64,000 bases of DNA from Agapetus fuscipes (GCA_951799405.1 OX637338.1:3906001-3970000), one strand, 5' to 3'; counted from the stretch's first letter, positions 46,001 through 57,080 are shown. Made by a program: numbers and translations. Notes: a model not told the origin generated them from the sequence alone.

Positions 46001-46170
46001 CAGAGATGGCATCCAAGCTGGGAGACAGCTGGTTGCCGCTGCTGCCGGAGTCTGTGCCGTTCCTCGCAGAACTCCTGGAGGACGAGGACAAGGCCGTGGA
46101 GGCAGCAACACAGAAGTCGGTGCAGGTGCTGGAGACAGTGCTGGGGGAACCTCTACAGAAATACTTCTAA
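37018..46170 (+). CDS. HEATR1: HEATR1 / UTP10, SSU-processome HEAT-repeat protein, complete
   Basis: Encodes a 2114-aa nucleolar protein (vertebrate HEATR1 is ~2140 aa), a t-UTP subunit of the small-subunit processome needed for rRNA transcription and early 18S processing. A 5' UTR exon ends at 36911 (AAG|GTAAGA) and splices to 36997. Coding exons are 37018-38183, 38920-43485, 43616-44035 and 45978-46170, with all coding junctions GT-AG in phase 2. The N-terminus MATSLAQQLKKLALP, LLFDPKEAASIDR, LSPYFLLQSSHRALEWLI and LPYHESKIFVR are unmistakable HEATR1. The rest is helical HEAT-like repeat with a Lys/Pro linker near residue ~1150 (KSKPNSKRPQKTAPS). The BP28CT domain spans about 1740-1890 (from FLSPYLEKLL) and the C-terminus continues to LGEPLQKYF. 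Introns contain RTE, SINE and hAT insertions. The ATG is the first in the spliced frame. Confidence 0.95.
38275..38335 (+). repeat. three tandem 20-bp units in HEATR1 intron
   Basis: AAAAAAACATAAAATCTTGT repeats almost perfectly nearly three times just inside the intron after 38183. A simple local duplication. Confidence 0.7.
38495..38795 (+). repeat. RTE LINE 3' end joined to SINE A in a HEATR1 intron
   Basis: 38499-38570 is the RTE terminus (GCAAGGACAGAGTCAAGTGG, then ACTGGCCACCCCTAGAGG and GGCGGCAGGATA), followed by (ACAAG)n at 38570-38588. SINE A starts at once with GTGGTAGCTCAATTGGTAGA (A box), then a B box GGTTCGATCTC with a deletion, the GAGCTGGGAAACCCCC block and the AAGTGGTTGG block. 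Confidence 0.7.
44300..44530 (+). repeat. SINE C (tRNA-derived) nested in the hAT element
   Basis: B box GGGGTTCGATCCCC at 44323-44336, then TTTGACCCTGGTTCAACAGA, an AT-rich body with GAATTATTAATTAATGA and the CTGGCCAGGCAGAGTAGGTT block near the 3' end. Relatives are at 49690-49830 (-) and 61680-61775 (+). Confidence 0.6.
44703..44870 (+). repeat. R repeat, 5'-truncated, nested in the hAT element
   Basis: Begins at CAAAAGTTGTGGGGCTTATG and runs through TTCATTTGAGGTTTGGAT to CTTGCAACTTAGATTATAGA. It belongs to the young subfamily. The clean 5' truncation suggests target-primed retroposition. Confidence 0.7.
45604..45785 (+). pseudogene. RTE LINE 3' fragment in HEATR1 intron 4
   Basis: Reads GEIVKEWNLQSENKRRACMK, then KVMNVEEMKEECKDRKKW and RRICGGTGHS, nearly the same as the end of 46998-47732, followed by GGAACGGCAACAGAATACAG. 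The frame is intact for ~50 codons, so it is fairly young. Confidence 0.75.
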
Positions 46171-46856
46171 ATTTCTACATTACTTTTTAAACAACAATAC
46201 ACATATTTTAATTTGTAAAATATTTGCTTGAGTTTTTTTAAATGTGGTTTTTTAACAGTTTATCTGAATACAAATAATTTTTTCTTTGAATAAGCTACCT
46301 GGTATTTTTTCATTTAAGGCTTAGTCAAACAGGAAACATTCGTAGCGTGCGTCAAAGGGGTCATCACTAAAGCACCGTAACATCACATACTTTGTGTTTG
46401 ACCAGCTTTGACGGTTGTCGTCACTGGTCACAATGTCCTGTGACTCAGATGAAGATGAGTTGTTGCTGCTTTACACATTATCTAGCAAAATCTTGTCATT
46501 GTGGAAACATTTTTATAAGCACCATTCCTTGTATACTAACACTGGTGTTTTCGAAGACATTCAATCAAATTTTTTATGAAGTATTTTTACAATTGACATA
46601 AAATAATACCAGGCAATAAGGAAAATTTTATAACAAAAAATGCGACGTCCGAACGCAGAGACAAAATGTTGCATACTGGTAGCGCATTAACTCTGTTACA
46701 CAGGTATAGGCATGTTCAGTGCAACACAGCGCACTGCTAGACCGGAATGCTTTAGCGCCTTGACGCGAATTAAGAACCCTTCCTGTTGAACGAAGCCTTT
46801 ATGTATCATATTGAGGTTGTGATAAATGAATCGTAAAGCATCATAATTTGTACTTT
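46171..46856. other. HEATR1 3' flank, nothing recognised
   Basis: No canonical AATAAA could be tied to HEATR1 with confidence, and no other gene is seen. Confidence 0.3.
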
Positions 46857-47904
46857 GGGGCTGTCCATATATTACGTCATTCGCATTAAGGGGGGGGGGG
46901 GGGGAGTCTGGTCTGCGGATGATGGCAAATGATGTACGAGTACCAAAAGTGACGTCGTTCTTGTAAATACCAATTTCTACAAAATATACAAAATATTATG
47001 TGTGAAGTGAATGCCAGTAAGACGAAAGTATTAGTGTTTGACAGGACTGAGGAATGCGAGGAAATTGAGATAAGACTGAATGAAACAAGAGTGGAGGTCG
47101 TGAAAGAATTTGATTATCTGGGAAGCAAGTTTGAGTCGAATGGGAAATTGACGAAAGAATTGGAAAAGCGTGCTAGTAGAGGAAGAAGTGTAATGGGAAC
47201 GATTGGAAGAATTGCAAGAAATAGGAAACTTACGAAGAATATGAGATTGGCGGTCCACAATGGTATATTGGTTCCGACATTGATGTATGGAAGTGAGGCG
47301 TGGACAGTTAATGAATGTGAGCTGAGTAAAGTATGTACGGTTGAAATGGCTTACCTGAGAGCAATGGCTGGAAAAACACTGAATGATAGAGTACGTAATG
47401 ATTGGGTGATGAACGAGTGTGGTATAAAAGAGAATATGAGATTGAAAGTACAAAAAAGTACGATGAGATGGTTCGGACATCTCGAAAGAATGGATGATGA
47501 ACGACTAACGAAGAAAGTGTACAAAGGAAATGTCAGAGGAAAGCGCGGAAGGGGAAGGCCGAGGAAAGAATGGTTAGACCAAATAGGTGAGATTGCGAAA
47601 GAATGGAACCTGCAGAGTGAAAATAAGAGAAGAGTATGTATGAAAAAGGTGATGAATATTGAGGAAATGAAAGTGGTTTGTAAGGACAGAAAAAAGTGGA
47701 GGCGCATCTGCGGAGGTACCGGCCACCCCTAGTGGAACGGCGGCAGGATACAGCAGTTATGTAAGTAATATAACATTATTAATCTCATCCATTATTACAG
47801 CAAGAGGGGAGGGGGGGGGGGGTCATTAGATAATGACTAGGATGATTGTAAGGGGGGGGGTCGAAAATCGGCCAAAATCTATGACTTAATTTATGGACGG
47901 CCCC
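46857..47904. mobile_element. TIR DNA element with G-runs, host of an RTE copy
   Basis: Ends GGGGCTGTCCATATATTACG (46857-) and CTTAATTTATGGACGGCCCC (-47904) form ~24-bp inverted repeats; both are followed inward by long G runs on the + strand (46892-46905, 47805-47820 and 47852-47860). TTT flanks both ends, which would be a 3-bp target duplication as in PIF/Harbinger elements. The middle is taken up by an RTE fragment. Confidence 0.6.
46994..47757 (+). pseudogene. 5'-truncated RTE LINE, longest copy in the window
   Basis: The 244-aa frame 46998-47732 is the C-terminal part of an RTE-clade reverse transcriptase: NASKTKVLVF (the 'NxxKT' block after the catalytic site), FDYLGSKFESNGKLTKEL, LVPTLMYGSEAWTV, MRWFGHLERM, GRGRPRKEWLDQIGEIAKEW and the terminal KDRKKWRRICGGTGHP. 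Catalytic domains lie beyond the truncation. The frame is uninterrupted. (A)TTATGT at both ends (about 46991 and 47757) may be the target duplication. It is nested in the element 46857-47904. Confidence 0.85.
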
Positions 47905-48993
47905 TTTGTGAATTGCTACAATACTTGCCTCAAATATAACCCTTGTATGAAGATTTCTAAAAAGATGACAGGTTAATAAGTACTCAAAGAATAAGATGAA
48001 ATAAATAATGGGAATCTTCCTTGTCTAGCTTTATGAAGATTCCGAGCAAGTTATAAAGGAAATTTAGATTTCTTATAAACCAAGTTAGATTTTAGAAAAT
48101 GGTCATCAGTGAACAAAACAAGATTATCAGAATAAAAACAATTTATAATTCTTAACATTTTTATTTCTTCAAACTTATAGCACAATGTTTTGTGTTATAA
48201 CGCCATTACAGTAAGTAGATTTTATTTTCAGAGAGATGGCATTCAAAATATCCTCTATGATAATCTCATCAAAAACGTAATTTCTAAAATTGACACATTG
48301 AGAGAGTTTTCCAGAAAGTGTGTGAAATATATTAGTTTTTTTTTTATTTACATTTAAATTTTTCAACTTTAATTTCTAATGTGCAAAAAACATTAAATAG
48401 ATGATGAATTTCTTATATTAATATCAAAAATAAACAAAACTAAAAATAAGTTTGGGTGGACTTAAATTTTATATCAACTCTCAACTAACAACTCCCTAAA
48501 TTACTCTGCTCTTTGAAACTATCAAATTATAACAGGCTGACAAATAAATGATTCAGTAGCACATTGAAATTTGAAAATGGAATTTTTTGTCTATGGTGCA
48601 TTTTTCTAAATTCAAATTGAAATACAATATGGCCTCCGATTAGTGACTAGGTCTACCGCCTTTATGTGTGGCTAAAGCTCATGCATTATTAATTCCTAGC
48701 TTATCTTTAGTGTTTCAAGACATTCATACTCTTTATAAATTTATAATAAAACCAAGTAATAAAAGTATACTCAGTTTACAAAGTAAATTTTTTTGTTTGT
48801 TTCATCACGTCTTCGTTCATTCATTCCCAGCACTTAGTGGCTCTTCAATATTTTAGTATTTAAATCTCACATTGTTGTCTGTTTAATTTGTATAATATAA
48901 TATTCAAAATGGTGCAAATTTTTAATGATTTACATTCTTGGTATCAACGAGTGTGCTACTGAATTTCCAGGTTTTGATTTGAGGCTGGTATTT
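47905..48993. other. downstream of the - strand gene, possible 3' UTR
   Basis: AT-rich, no repeat recognised. It includes the 3' UTR of the - strand membrane-protein gene; an AATAAA on the - strand lies at 48160-48165 but is ~830 bases from the stop, so it is only one possible end. Confidence 0.3.
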
Positions 48994-51909
48994 TCAAACA
49001 GAGTTGGTTGTGTTATTGTCATGATGCGATGCTGGTCTCCCGTTGGTGATGGTGATGTCCCTGGTCAAGTTGCTGAACTCTTCAACGTCTCCCAACTCCT
49101 CATCTTTCCTGGAAATCAAAACATAAAAAAACTCTTATTTATTTATTTAGGAATTCACCTAATTAACTTGTCTTATGGATAATAGTTGCTTGACTAACAG
49201 GGTTGGTATGAAGCTGACCATCCATATTGTGAAAATTGTTTCACTTTGGTATTGTCGCCTCTGTTTCATGGGCGGCAAGAGATACAGCATTTATGTTCAT
49301 TCAAGATTTGGGTTTTTATTTTGTTTGTACGCATGCAGAATGTGTAAGCGTGAACATAGTACATTTGGCTTGCATAGTTGATACTGTTTTTTTAAATATG
49401 GAATGCAATTCACCTTTGTTATTATTTTAAAGAATGAAAAAAACGGATTTTACTGACCGTGCAAAAGAGAAGAACAATTTTCTCTACGTTTCATCGGAGT
49501 CATATCCGACGTCCTCAGGAAACGTGTGTCCTCTACAAAGAGGAACCACGAACTGTTGAATTATTGCTGTTTGATCGAGGCCGAAGGTTGTAGGTACTTT
49601 CATTCTTTAAAATGTCTATTGACCGTAATCATCATTTAAAATCTTTGTTATGATTATCAAATAATAATTAATTATGAAGTATTTTAATGAATCATTAATT
49701 CATAATTAGGTAATGACATCTGTTGAACCAGAGTCAAAGTTATTGTCATGGGACAAGGTGCAGGCGGGTTCGAACATGCGCTTGTTTCAATAACGCAATT
49801 GGAATGCCTTATCTGCTCGACCATACCAGCGACTATCATAATACCACTTCCATCTTGTATGATAGACATAAATTAATGTTTTTACTAACTATGACTAACA
49901 CTATGCCAATGATCATAATACCTATATAGTTTTGAATAAAATAAAATGACTGGTTAAGAGGTTATCTGCTTTTCTGTGAACTTAAATTCCTCATAGTGAA
50001 TTGAGAAGTAGAGTATAGTAGTGACATTGGTCTCATGCCCATCACTGACCTTTTCCTGTACTTGAATATGATAAGCACTATCACTGCATTTCCTATAAAG
50101 AGAGCAGCTATAAGCAGCGACGGAATGATCACATCTGGAAATAAAAATAAAAACACATTATTTATACTTCAGAAACAAATTATTACTAATGTTTATACTC
50201 TTTTGATGATGTGCCAGCATCGAATGATATAACTCCTAATTTAAAATGAATTAGCAGGTTCCTGATTTATATTGTGCCGATATATGGGTAACGGGGGTGC
50301 AGTGGCTTGTACATTTTTGTCACTGTATTCATTTAACTACGGCCTTTACCAGTCAAAAGCTGAAACTATGCCAAGTTTTGGTCTCTCTTTTGACATATTA
50401 ATTCATTTCTAAATTACGCTCGAGTGAAGAAGTAGAAAGGAATATTAATAGCGGCGTCATTCATCAAAATTTCGCCTGAAAATTTATATGATACACAAAT
50501 CTGAACAATTTTACAGCCTTGAACCGAGGAAAGGTCATTTATGTTAAGTCAATAAAGAGGTAGTAACTACCAAATGATGTAGGAACTTCAAATCTAAACC
50601 TTTTTCTAAAACTGTGAATTAAATTCACATATTGAGACATTCTTTTTCTTCTTTTGGCGCCACTTCTATCGAAGATTGGCAATCATTATGGCTATTTTAA
50701 CCTAGGATGCTGCGGTTCGAAACATGGATTTGGTGCTTTTGTTGAACCATTGTCGCAAGTTTTTCAGCCACAATGTCCTTCGACATCCCCGAGTTCTTCT
50801 CCCCTTAATCTTACCCTGTATGATATTAAGATGGAGAGGGTGGTATTTCACATAACGTGACAGAAGTAGGTACATCGGCTTTCCCTGCTTAATGATTGAC
50901 AGAAGTTATTTTGTGGTGCGAACACGTCGTAAGACTTCTTCATTGGTGACCCGATGACACCAAGAAATTCAAAGCATTTTTCGGTAGACACACATCTCGA
51001 ACGCTTCAATTTGTCTCTCCAGTGCCTGTGTGAGCATCCATCCCTCCATACCATATAGAGCAATTGGGAAGACATAGCACCACACCATGCGCTTGCATGT
51101 TCAAGGTTCAAATCTCAGCACAACAGTACGCTGGGACATTAATTAATAGTATCCACATATATTTTTCACTGCTCATGCTCTCTCAACGTCTTCGAAAGGA
51201 AAATACTTAATAAAGGACAGAAACATATGGCAAAGAAGATATAACTCCAAATTGTATAAGCTGTACCAGGACGCTGATGTGGTCCGCTCAATAGGTCAAC
51301 AGACTGCATTGGCTGGGGCACATTCAGCGAATGGACCATCGGAGCCTGGAGAAGACGATTGTGATGACGAACCCGGATGGACGCCGGATAGTGGGAATAC
51401 CACGTTCAAGATGGCTGGATGGAGTGGTGGCGGATAGCCGTGCAGTGGGAATGTGGGACTGGAGGAGGAAGACGTTGGATAGACAGCGGTTGCTGAGGGA
51501 GGCCAAGACCCACCCCGGGTTGTCGTGCCAATGATGATGATGATGATGATGACATATATTTTTCATAGTATTGTCATTTTAAAGTTAACCTTTTTAGAAA
51601 CAATCCTCATACATTGTAAGAAATTGGAACAAAAGAAAGTATTCAATATATTTCACAGAATACAAGTCCAATACTTGCCGAGGACTATTTATGCCGTAGC
51701 TTCATCAGAAAGATAAGAATTTAGTAAGTAAGTAGGATACAATCTAGAATAATTTGGAAGGAGTTATTAATAAATTATTACAATTAACTTTATGGGTAAT
51801 GCTTTGTTTTACTTACCAACAAGCATTGTGTTGAAATGCTTGTCCGAATACTCCCAGGTGGTGTTCGCAACAAACGTTCCGTTGCCGTCCCAAATTTTGG
51901 ATGATGTAT
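48994..51909 (-). CDS. C-terminal exons of an unidentified single-pass membrane protein (5' part not found)
   Basis: Three exons on the - strand join in phase with good GT-AG sites: 51909-51817, 50134-50050 and 49108-48994 (stop TGA at 48996-48994). The joined peptide starts with TSSKIWDGNGTFVANTTWEY (two N-glycosylation sequons), then SDKHFNTMLVD, a transmembrane helix VIIPSLLIAALFIGNAVIVL with a stop-transfer KYRKRK, and an acidic cytoplasmic tail (DEELGDVEEFSNLTRDITIT…NNTTNSV). This is the layout of a type I cell-surface protein. Exact phase agreement and repeat-free exons make it real. The upstream intron is long and repeat-filled, and the N-terminal exons are outside the window or unrecognised. 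I cannot name the family. Confidence 0.7.
49192..49385 (+). repeat. R repeat, diverged, in intron of the - strand gene
   Basis: GGGTTGGTATGAAGCTGACC, ATTGTCGCCTCTGTTTCATG, TTATGTTCATTCAAGATTTG and the GTAAGCGTGAAC block; it ends without the usual tail. Confidence 0.55.
49690..49830 (-). repeat. SINE C, tRNA-like head and start of body
   Basis: On the - strand GCTGGTATGGTCGAGCAGAT (A-box region), TGTTCGAACCCGCC (B box), then ATAACTTTGACTCTGGTTCA and ACAGATGTCATTACC, matching the body of the copy at 44300-44530. Confidence 0.6.
51230..51535 (+). pseudogene. RTE-type LINE C-terminal fragment, frameshifted
   Basis: The DNA reads LYQDADVVRSI, then in another frame WLGHIQRMDHRSLEKTI, IPRSRWLDGVVADSRAVG and WRRKTLDRQRLLREAKTHPG, the terminal signature (GHxxRM … RSRWLD … W) of yet another RTE-like family. 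It ends at a (GAT)n run (51528-51556). Confidence 0.6.
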
Positions 51910-52047
51910 CTGGAACAATTTATTTTCAATAATAAATGGACAAGTCTTCACAAAACATACCTACATGGTTTCGAAAAAACTATCAGGAAGACAAGTTTTC
52001 ATGTTGCAAGTCTGGAATCAGAGCAGCAACCAGCATAACAGAAGTCA

Positions 52048-52219
52048 GAAGCGCTATTCTGATAAATTCCTTACACTTGGATATCAATCCACGTCGGAGC
52101 TTGCTAAGGCTTGCGAAAGAACTCCATAGATAAAAAAAATCATAGTACACCTTATTTTTGGACACCAATCGCTATCTCGTCGCCTTGAGTTCGTAAGGAA
52201 TTTAGCAGAATAGCGCTTC
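52048..52219. mobile_element. MITE D2, well-preserved copy
   Basis: 172 bp with 27-bp inverted ends differing at one position: GAAGCGCTATTCTGATAAAT-TCCTTAC and GTAAGGA-ATTTAGCAGAATAGCGCTTC. The interior is shared with 3925-4089. Non-coding. Confidence 0.75.
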
Positions 52220-52812
52220 AGGAGTTTGAATTTGGAACTTTCAATACAAAAAAAACTTTTTTTGAACTTATTTATTTTCAAGGAACAAATGGATAAAAAA
52301 ATACAAATAGTACATGAAGTGTGAATCGGGTTTTGTAAAATAAGGGAAAAATACACATTGTTGCAAGTGTATTAAAATGGAGTAGAAGCCTGCTTTTATG
52401 TTTTGTTATCTGTGGATTTATCAAAAAGAATGCAATATTCATTCACATGCCAGCGCCTTCCTTGCGATAGTCTTTCCGCGTCGCGGCGTCGGAACGGAAA
52501 ATTCCGCTCGGTGTCGCGGAAATGCATTGTGAGGAAACGCGCGAGGCTGGCAGCACCGCGAGGCGGGAACGATGTCGTGGCGCGCAATGTAAAATGGCGC
52601 AACACTGAACAGCTGCAAGAATCTATTGCGCTCTTCCGCCATTGTAATAGCACACGTCTTCGTCATCATCGATATCTAAGTACCTCCATGTCCTTTATTC
52701 AGTAACTTCACTTCAAAAACATTTTCACACATTTTTCTTCTCATCGTTAGCATTTTAAAGGAATGTGAGAAAATATTTATTCTGAAATTTATTTTTCTGT
52801 ACCCTATGCACG
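52220..52812. other. intergenic, GC-richer patch and D1 block
   Basis: 52440-52660 is GC-rich with overlapping open frames on both strands but no motif. 52745-52812 is a D1 block (TTTTAAAGGAATG, TTTATTCTGAAAT, TATGCACGCG). No gene is supported. Confidence 0.35.
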
Positions 52813-53002
52813 CGCCTTATTCCCATAAGCAAATACGGATAAGCTCGCGCTTGCACAAGCCGTATACTTGCAACATAAAAACCCAATCTCAAATAAACAA
52901 AAGCCCTGCAACTCTAGCCGGCCTTCCCTGAAACAGGGGTGACATTGGCAAAGTGAACCATATTTTACAGTGTGGGTGGTCAGCCTCATACCAACCTATA
53001 AC
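52813..53002 (-). repeat. R repeat, - copy, tail missing
   Basis: From the AAGCTCGCGCTTGCACAAGC block through GCAACTCTAGCCGGCCTTCC to CATACCAACCTATAA. Confidence 0.65.
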
Positions 53003-54900
53003 GTCCGCTTAGTACTTATTTGTGTTAGGCCCATCAGAGGTAATTTCACATAAGCAATGCTTGTATGTGTACTACACCAATGTGTCTTATAAAAACTGGA
53101 AATTGAATTTAAAAATAAACATAGCTCAGATTGTGTAGATTTAAAATGTACCTACTTACATTTAAGGAAGTTATTTAGGGTAATTTCACATATTTTTTTA
53201 TTTCATAAAATGATAAGACTATCTTTGAAAAAATGCATCTGCGTTTTAAAAATAAAAAAATCTGGCTTAGTTTTTAAATTACAGCTCTGTAAAATTCGCC
53301 CATTTTCGATTTCCGCTAAAACAGCTCATTTTTTTTCCGGCGGATGTGACGTCAATGGATCTCACAATGTATGGAGTGTACCGTTAGGTTTCTAAGACCG
53401 ATGGATCCATCTACGTAATTTTGACGTCACAGCGTGTTTCTTCGGTCCCAATGCGTTTTGGCGGGATTCAAATTCTCGACATTTTATTTTTGAAAATTAT
53501 CAATGAAGTCTTTATTTTTACCATATAAAAAATATATCGTTGTGATCCTTGAAGTGTACTCTATACAACCATAGTATTTTAAACCGTTTTCCCCACCACT
53601 GCAATTACCCTGATGGTCGGAAGCATTTCAGGTAGCTCGTACAAAATTATAAACTTAGCCGAGTTACAATTTGTTTTAGATGGCTTTAAAAACTTGGTAA
53701 TCTCAGGGCTGCCTGTCGACGTCATACATTTTTAAATACGTTATTTAAATTCGCTAACTCCCGTAAAAAATTAGCTTCATTATATTTTTTGGGGGGCGCC
53801 ATCAAAGGCAGAAGGCTTTGATCTTACCTCACAACACAACCTACTTGGCGAGTCGTTTTAATTACGCGGGAAAATATTCTTCTCATAAAGTTTGCATTTT
53901 AATTTAACAAGGACCGAGCTATAAAGAGAAAATAACATTGTTATGCTTTTTTGTCGTAAAATTTTACGAGGAAAAACAGTGCTTTTATTGCGTTTAATTT
54001 TATGGTTGAAAAACAATATGAAATTGTGTATTTTGTACATTCCATACAGTCTTATTTAAAATTTGAATAAATGTTTCCATCAAAAGAATTAAATTTCCAT
54101 GTTTTTATTGTTTATATTTTGGCCACCTGGCCCACTTATTCGTACTTTTGTTTTTGCGATATATTTTTATATGTAGGTATATAATATTTTATATGAAATA
54201 ATTTATTCCATATACCCAAATGGCGTTGTAAAACACGCCGGGTACAGCAAGTAAGTTTATAATATTCGCTCGTGATTGAGTGGACAATCACGAATCAAAT
54301 CCGTTTTACATCGTGATTTGATAGTTTTGAAGCATGAAATGTGAATCCCATCCTCAGAGATTAGCGAGGTTGTCAAAGTTGGTGGCTGGAGCAGTGGTGC
54401 CCAGCCAGTAGCTCGCGGGCACCTCGTAGCCTGCGGCCTGCTCATCGGATAAGGGCCCATTGCTACGTTAATAAAGCGGAAGCTGGATTATAAAAAAACG
54501 ACGAAGTTTTCAAGCTCATGGACCCTGTTAAATACAAAAACGTACGTAACTGCGCTCCCATCGTATCTATGTGAACGTGCTTTTCTCAACTAAAAGTAAT
54601 AAAAATCAAATAGAGAAATATGCTAACTAACGAACATGTCAAAAATCGTAAGATTTTGGGTTGCACAGAAGATTACCAACCAGACTTTAAGAAGCTTTCT
54701 GAAAATGTGAACAGACAAGTATCGCTTTAGGGGGCTCTTGAGGTGTGATACACATAAAAACAGCGCTCACCAAATAAATCATCCTAATTTTATTATTATC
54801 GCGTAGCTTTTTGCTGTTTCTAATGTTTGAAGTGTAGGAAGTGTGTCATATTCACATAATGAATTAAAAGTGGTGTAATTGTATAATGTAGTTATTTATA
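53003..54900. other. intergenic with a possible Helitron-like end and a SINE B tail
   Basis: AT-rich, no gene seen. At 54221-54248 a 5-bp-stem hairpin (GGCGT…ACGCC) is followed by GGGTACAGCAAGT, like insect Helitron 3' ends, which usually terminate CTAGT. 54729-54790 matches the last ~60 bases of SINE B (GGGCTCTTGAGGTGTGATAC and CAGCGCTCACCAAATAAATC). Confidence 0.3.
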
Positions 54901-55539
54901 TCACTTATGTGTTTTTGTTAATGCGGTGCCCGCATGGCGTATGGGGATTTTCAAAATAGCCCTTGGAGCAATACCAGTTGGGCGCCACTGGGCTAGAGGG
55001 TCAGGACTGGAGCTGGGAGGTGTCAGACAGGCCCTCTGCGGAAGGGTGGGCGGCTATCAAAGCTCATTAATTAATCTGAGAGGGCGGGTCACCCCTAAAA
55101 ACCAAGTCTACAGCCTCACGCTAGCTGCTGCGTGACCCAGTTACTATATCATGTCAGAGGATAAGAAACAATGGCTGTTTTTGTCAAGACCATGTCACAT
55201 CAAAATGATTATTGATGATAGTGAACGGACTTCTATTTTTTTCAGATGAGATTTTAAGGGAAATCTTGTTATTAGTTGCTTCGAAGAGACAATCCTATAA
55301 AAAAGGGGCGTTTGCCTGCCGAGAAAGAGTTTTAAATTCGAATTCGTGCTGTGCAAAAAATGCTTTCAATGTGCTTGAATACCATGAACTTCAAATCCAG
55401 TGATTCCCAAAAATGGACGGTGTTGGATATCCAAAATATCTATATCCTTTTTTTTTAAGAAATCCTGTGCGGAAGACTCCCTAGATTCTAGAGACTCTAG
55501 GGGTCTATGACACTTGTTGTAGTACCGCAGAGGTGTACG
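54901..55539. other. intergenic, nothing recognised
   Basis: 54921-55139 is GC-rich with a 69-codon open frame but no known motif. The rest is unremarkable. Confidence 0.3.
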
Positions 55540-55762
55540 AGCTTGGTCGTCGCTACAAAGCGCCAATACTCAAGCAAGACCCAGTTGCTGTAAGGCTGTA
55601 TGGACCTTTGGTGACCGGTCATTGGTAAAGGTTTATGAATTTTTCAACCCAGCGAAAAGCAAATTTGAAAATATAAATGGGATTTTTTTGTGCTCCGCCG
55701 GGATTCGAACCCACAACCTTCCCATTCAGAGTCCGCAGTGTTACCACTGAGCTACGGACCGG
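55540..55762 (-). repeat. SINE B, - copy
   Basis: On the - strand GGTCCGTAGCTCAGTGGTAA (A box), GGGAAGGTTGTGGGTTCGAA and TCCCGGCGGAGCAC (B box), then the body (CGCTGGGTTGAAAAATTCAT, ACCGGTC…AAAGGTCCATACAG) to AGCGACGACCAAGCTCG. Good Pol III boxes. Confidence 0.75.
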
Positions 55763-56380
55763 TCACTGAGGTGGATCCTTAACTGAAACTGAAATAATTT
55801 TCAGGGGGTTCATCGGAACCAGCAAAATTTTGGAAGTGGTAGGTATATGAGAAAAAAAGTTTTGGAACCTCTGTTCTAATCAATGGACTTGAAATATTTT
55901 TCTACACGAATGTTCTAAATTTTAAACGTCACACGTCTATTTAGTTACTATGGGTCTTTAGCAACCATTAACAAATTATTAGTTAGCCTTTACCCTAACA
56001 AGGCATTCACGTGACGTAACTATTTTATTTTACGTTTTCAAATGTGCGTGATAACGTAACATCATTATCGTAAAATTTTTCCTTGGGTTAAATATTTTTA
56101 AAATTCACAATTAGAGACTTTCTTTTCATGAGTCTATGAAATATAGAATAGTACGTAGTGATGGTGAACCAACGTTATAATTGGGATGAACGTTGAACAT
56201 TGACAAAATGGTACAAAGCCGCGCTAATGAAGATCCGATTTACTATCCGAGCTAATCTAGTTCAGCGCTACATACAATTAGCCAATTAGTAATTATGTAC
56301 CACCAGCCAGCAGACCTCCCTTGTATAACATAATAATTATATAGATTTGCTTCAACAGAAATTAATCGAATTCCTTTGGT

Positions 56381-56472
56381 CCGGTCGATAGCTTTGTAGA
56401 TTAAATACTTGCATTCAACGCTGAGAGCTCGGGTTCGAATCCCACCGAGGGTGTCGGAAATGATTTCCCGTT
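56381..56472 (+). repeat. SINE A head fragment
   Basis: CCGGTCGATAGC, B box GGGTTCGAATCCCACC and GTGTCGGAAATGATTTCCCG, then cut off by the tail of an R copy at 56473. Confidence 0.7.
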
Positions 56473-56714
56473 CTAATCTAATCTAATCTAAGTTGCAAAG
56501 ATATGTTACATTGGAGATTCACATTACATGCATTCCAACAAACAGACACGTACAAGTTCGCGCTTGCACATGCCTCATGTGAACCTACAACATTAAAACC
56601 AAATCTCAAATGGATATATACCCTGCAACTCTTGCCGTCCTTCCCCGAAACAGGGGTGACATTGGCAAAGTGAACCATTTTTACAGCATGGGTGGTCAGC
56701 CGCATACCAGCCCC
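56473..56714 (-). repeat. R repeat, - copy
   Basis: Complete, from TCTAATCTAATCTAATCTAA through GCAACTCTTGCCGTCC to GGTCAGCCGCATACCAGCC. It abuts the SINE A head, probably having inserted into it. Confidence 0.7.
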
Positions 56715-56742
56715 GTTTTGGTATTTTATTTCAAAACAGGTA

Positions 56743-56848
56743 ATAAAAGGAGAGCTTGTATGAAAAAGGTTATGACTCTGGATGAAATGAAAGAAGTATG
56801 TAAGGACAGGAAGAAGTGGCAGCTAATCTGCAATGTTGATTTGTAATT
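56743..56848 (+). pseudogene. RTE LINE 3' fragment, second subfamily
   Basis: Reads NKRRACMKKVMTLDEMKEVC, then KDRKKWQLICNVDL and a stop. Same alternative ending as 23365-23465. Confidence 0.65.
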
Positions 56849-56979
56849 TTGGCTTATTCATTTATGTTCTATTTTTTGTATACTCGTAGTTAAGTATTGA
56901 CTTTTTTTTGTATGGATTCCATTTTAAGGTTTTGTTGTGTTTATATACCTGCCTAAATGTTATTTATTATTTGTATTCC

Positions 56980-57080
56980 TTGACTTACAGGTTGGTATGA
57001 GGCTGACCACCCATACTGTAAAAAATGTTTCACTTTGCCAATGTCACTTCTGTTTCAGGGAAGGTCGGCAAAAGTTGTAG
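56980..57080 (+). repeat. R repeat 5' part, cut by a SINE A fragment
   Basis: CCTTGACTTACAGGTTGGTA to GGGAAGGTCGGCAAAAGTTG, then 57084-57130 switches to a - strand piece of SINE A (TCATTTCTGACACCCTCGG, GGGGTTCGAACCCGAG). Confidence 0.65.

Noticed and set aside
48994..51909. Identification of the - strand gene as an alpha/epsilon-sarcoglycan homologue.
   Set aside because: Topology and position of the transmembrane helix are compatible, but no diagnostic sarcoglycan residues could be recognised, so no name is given.
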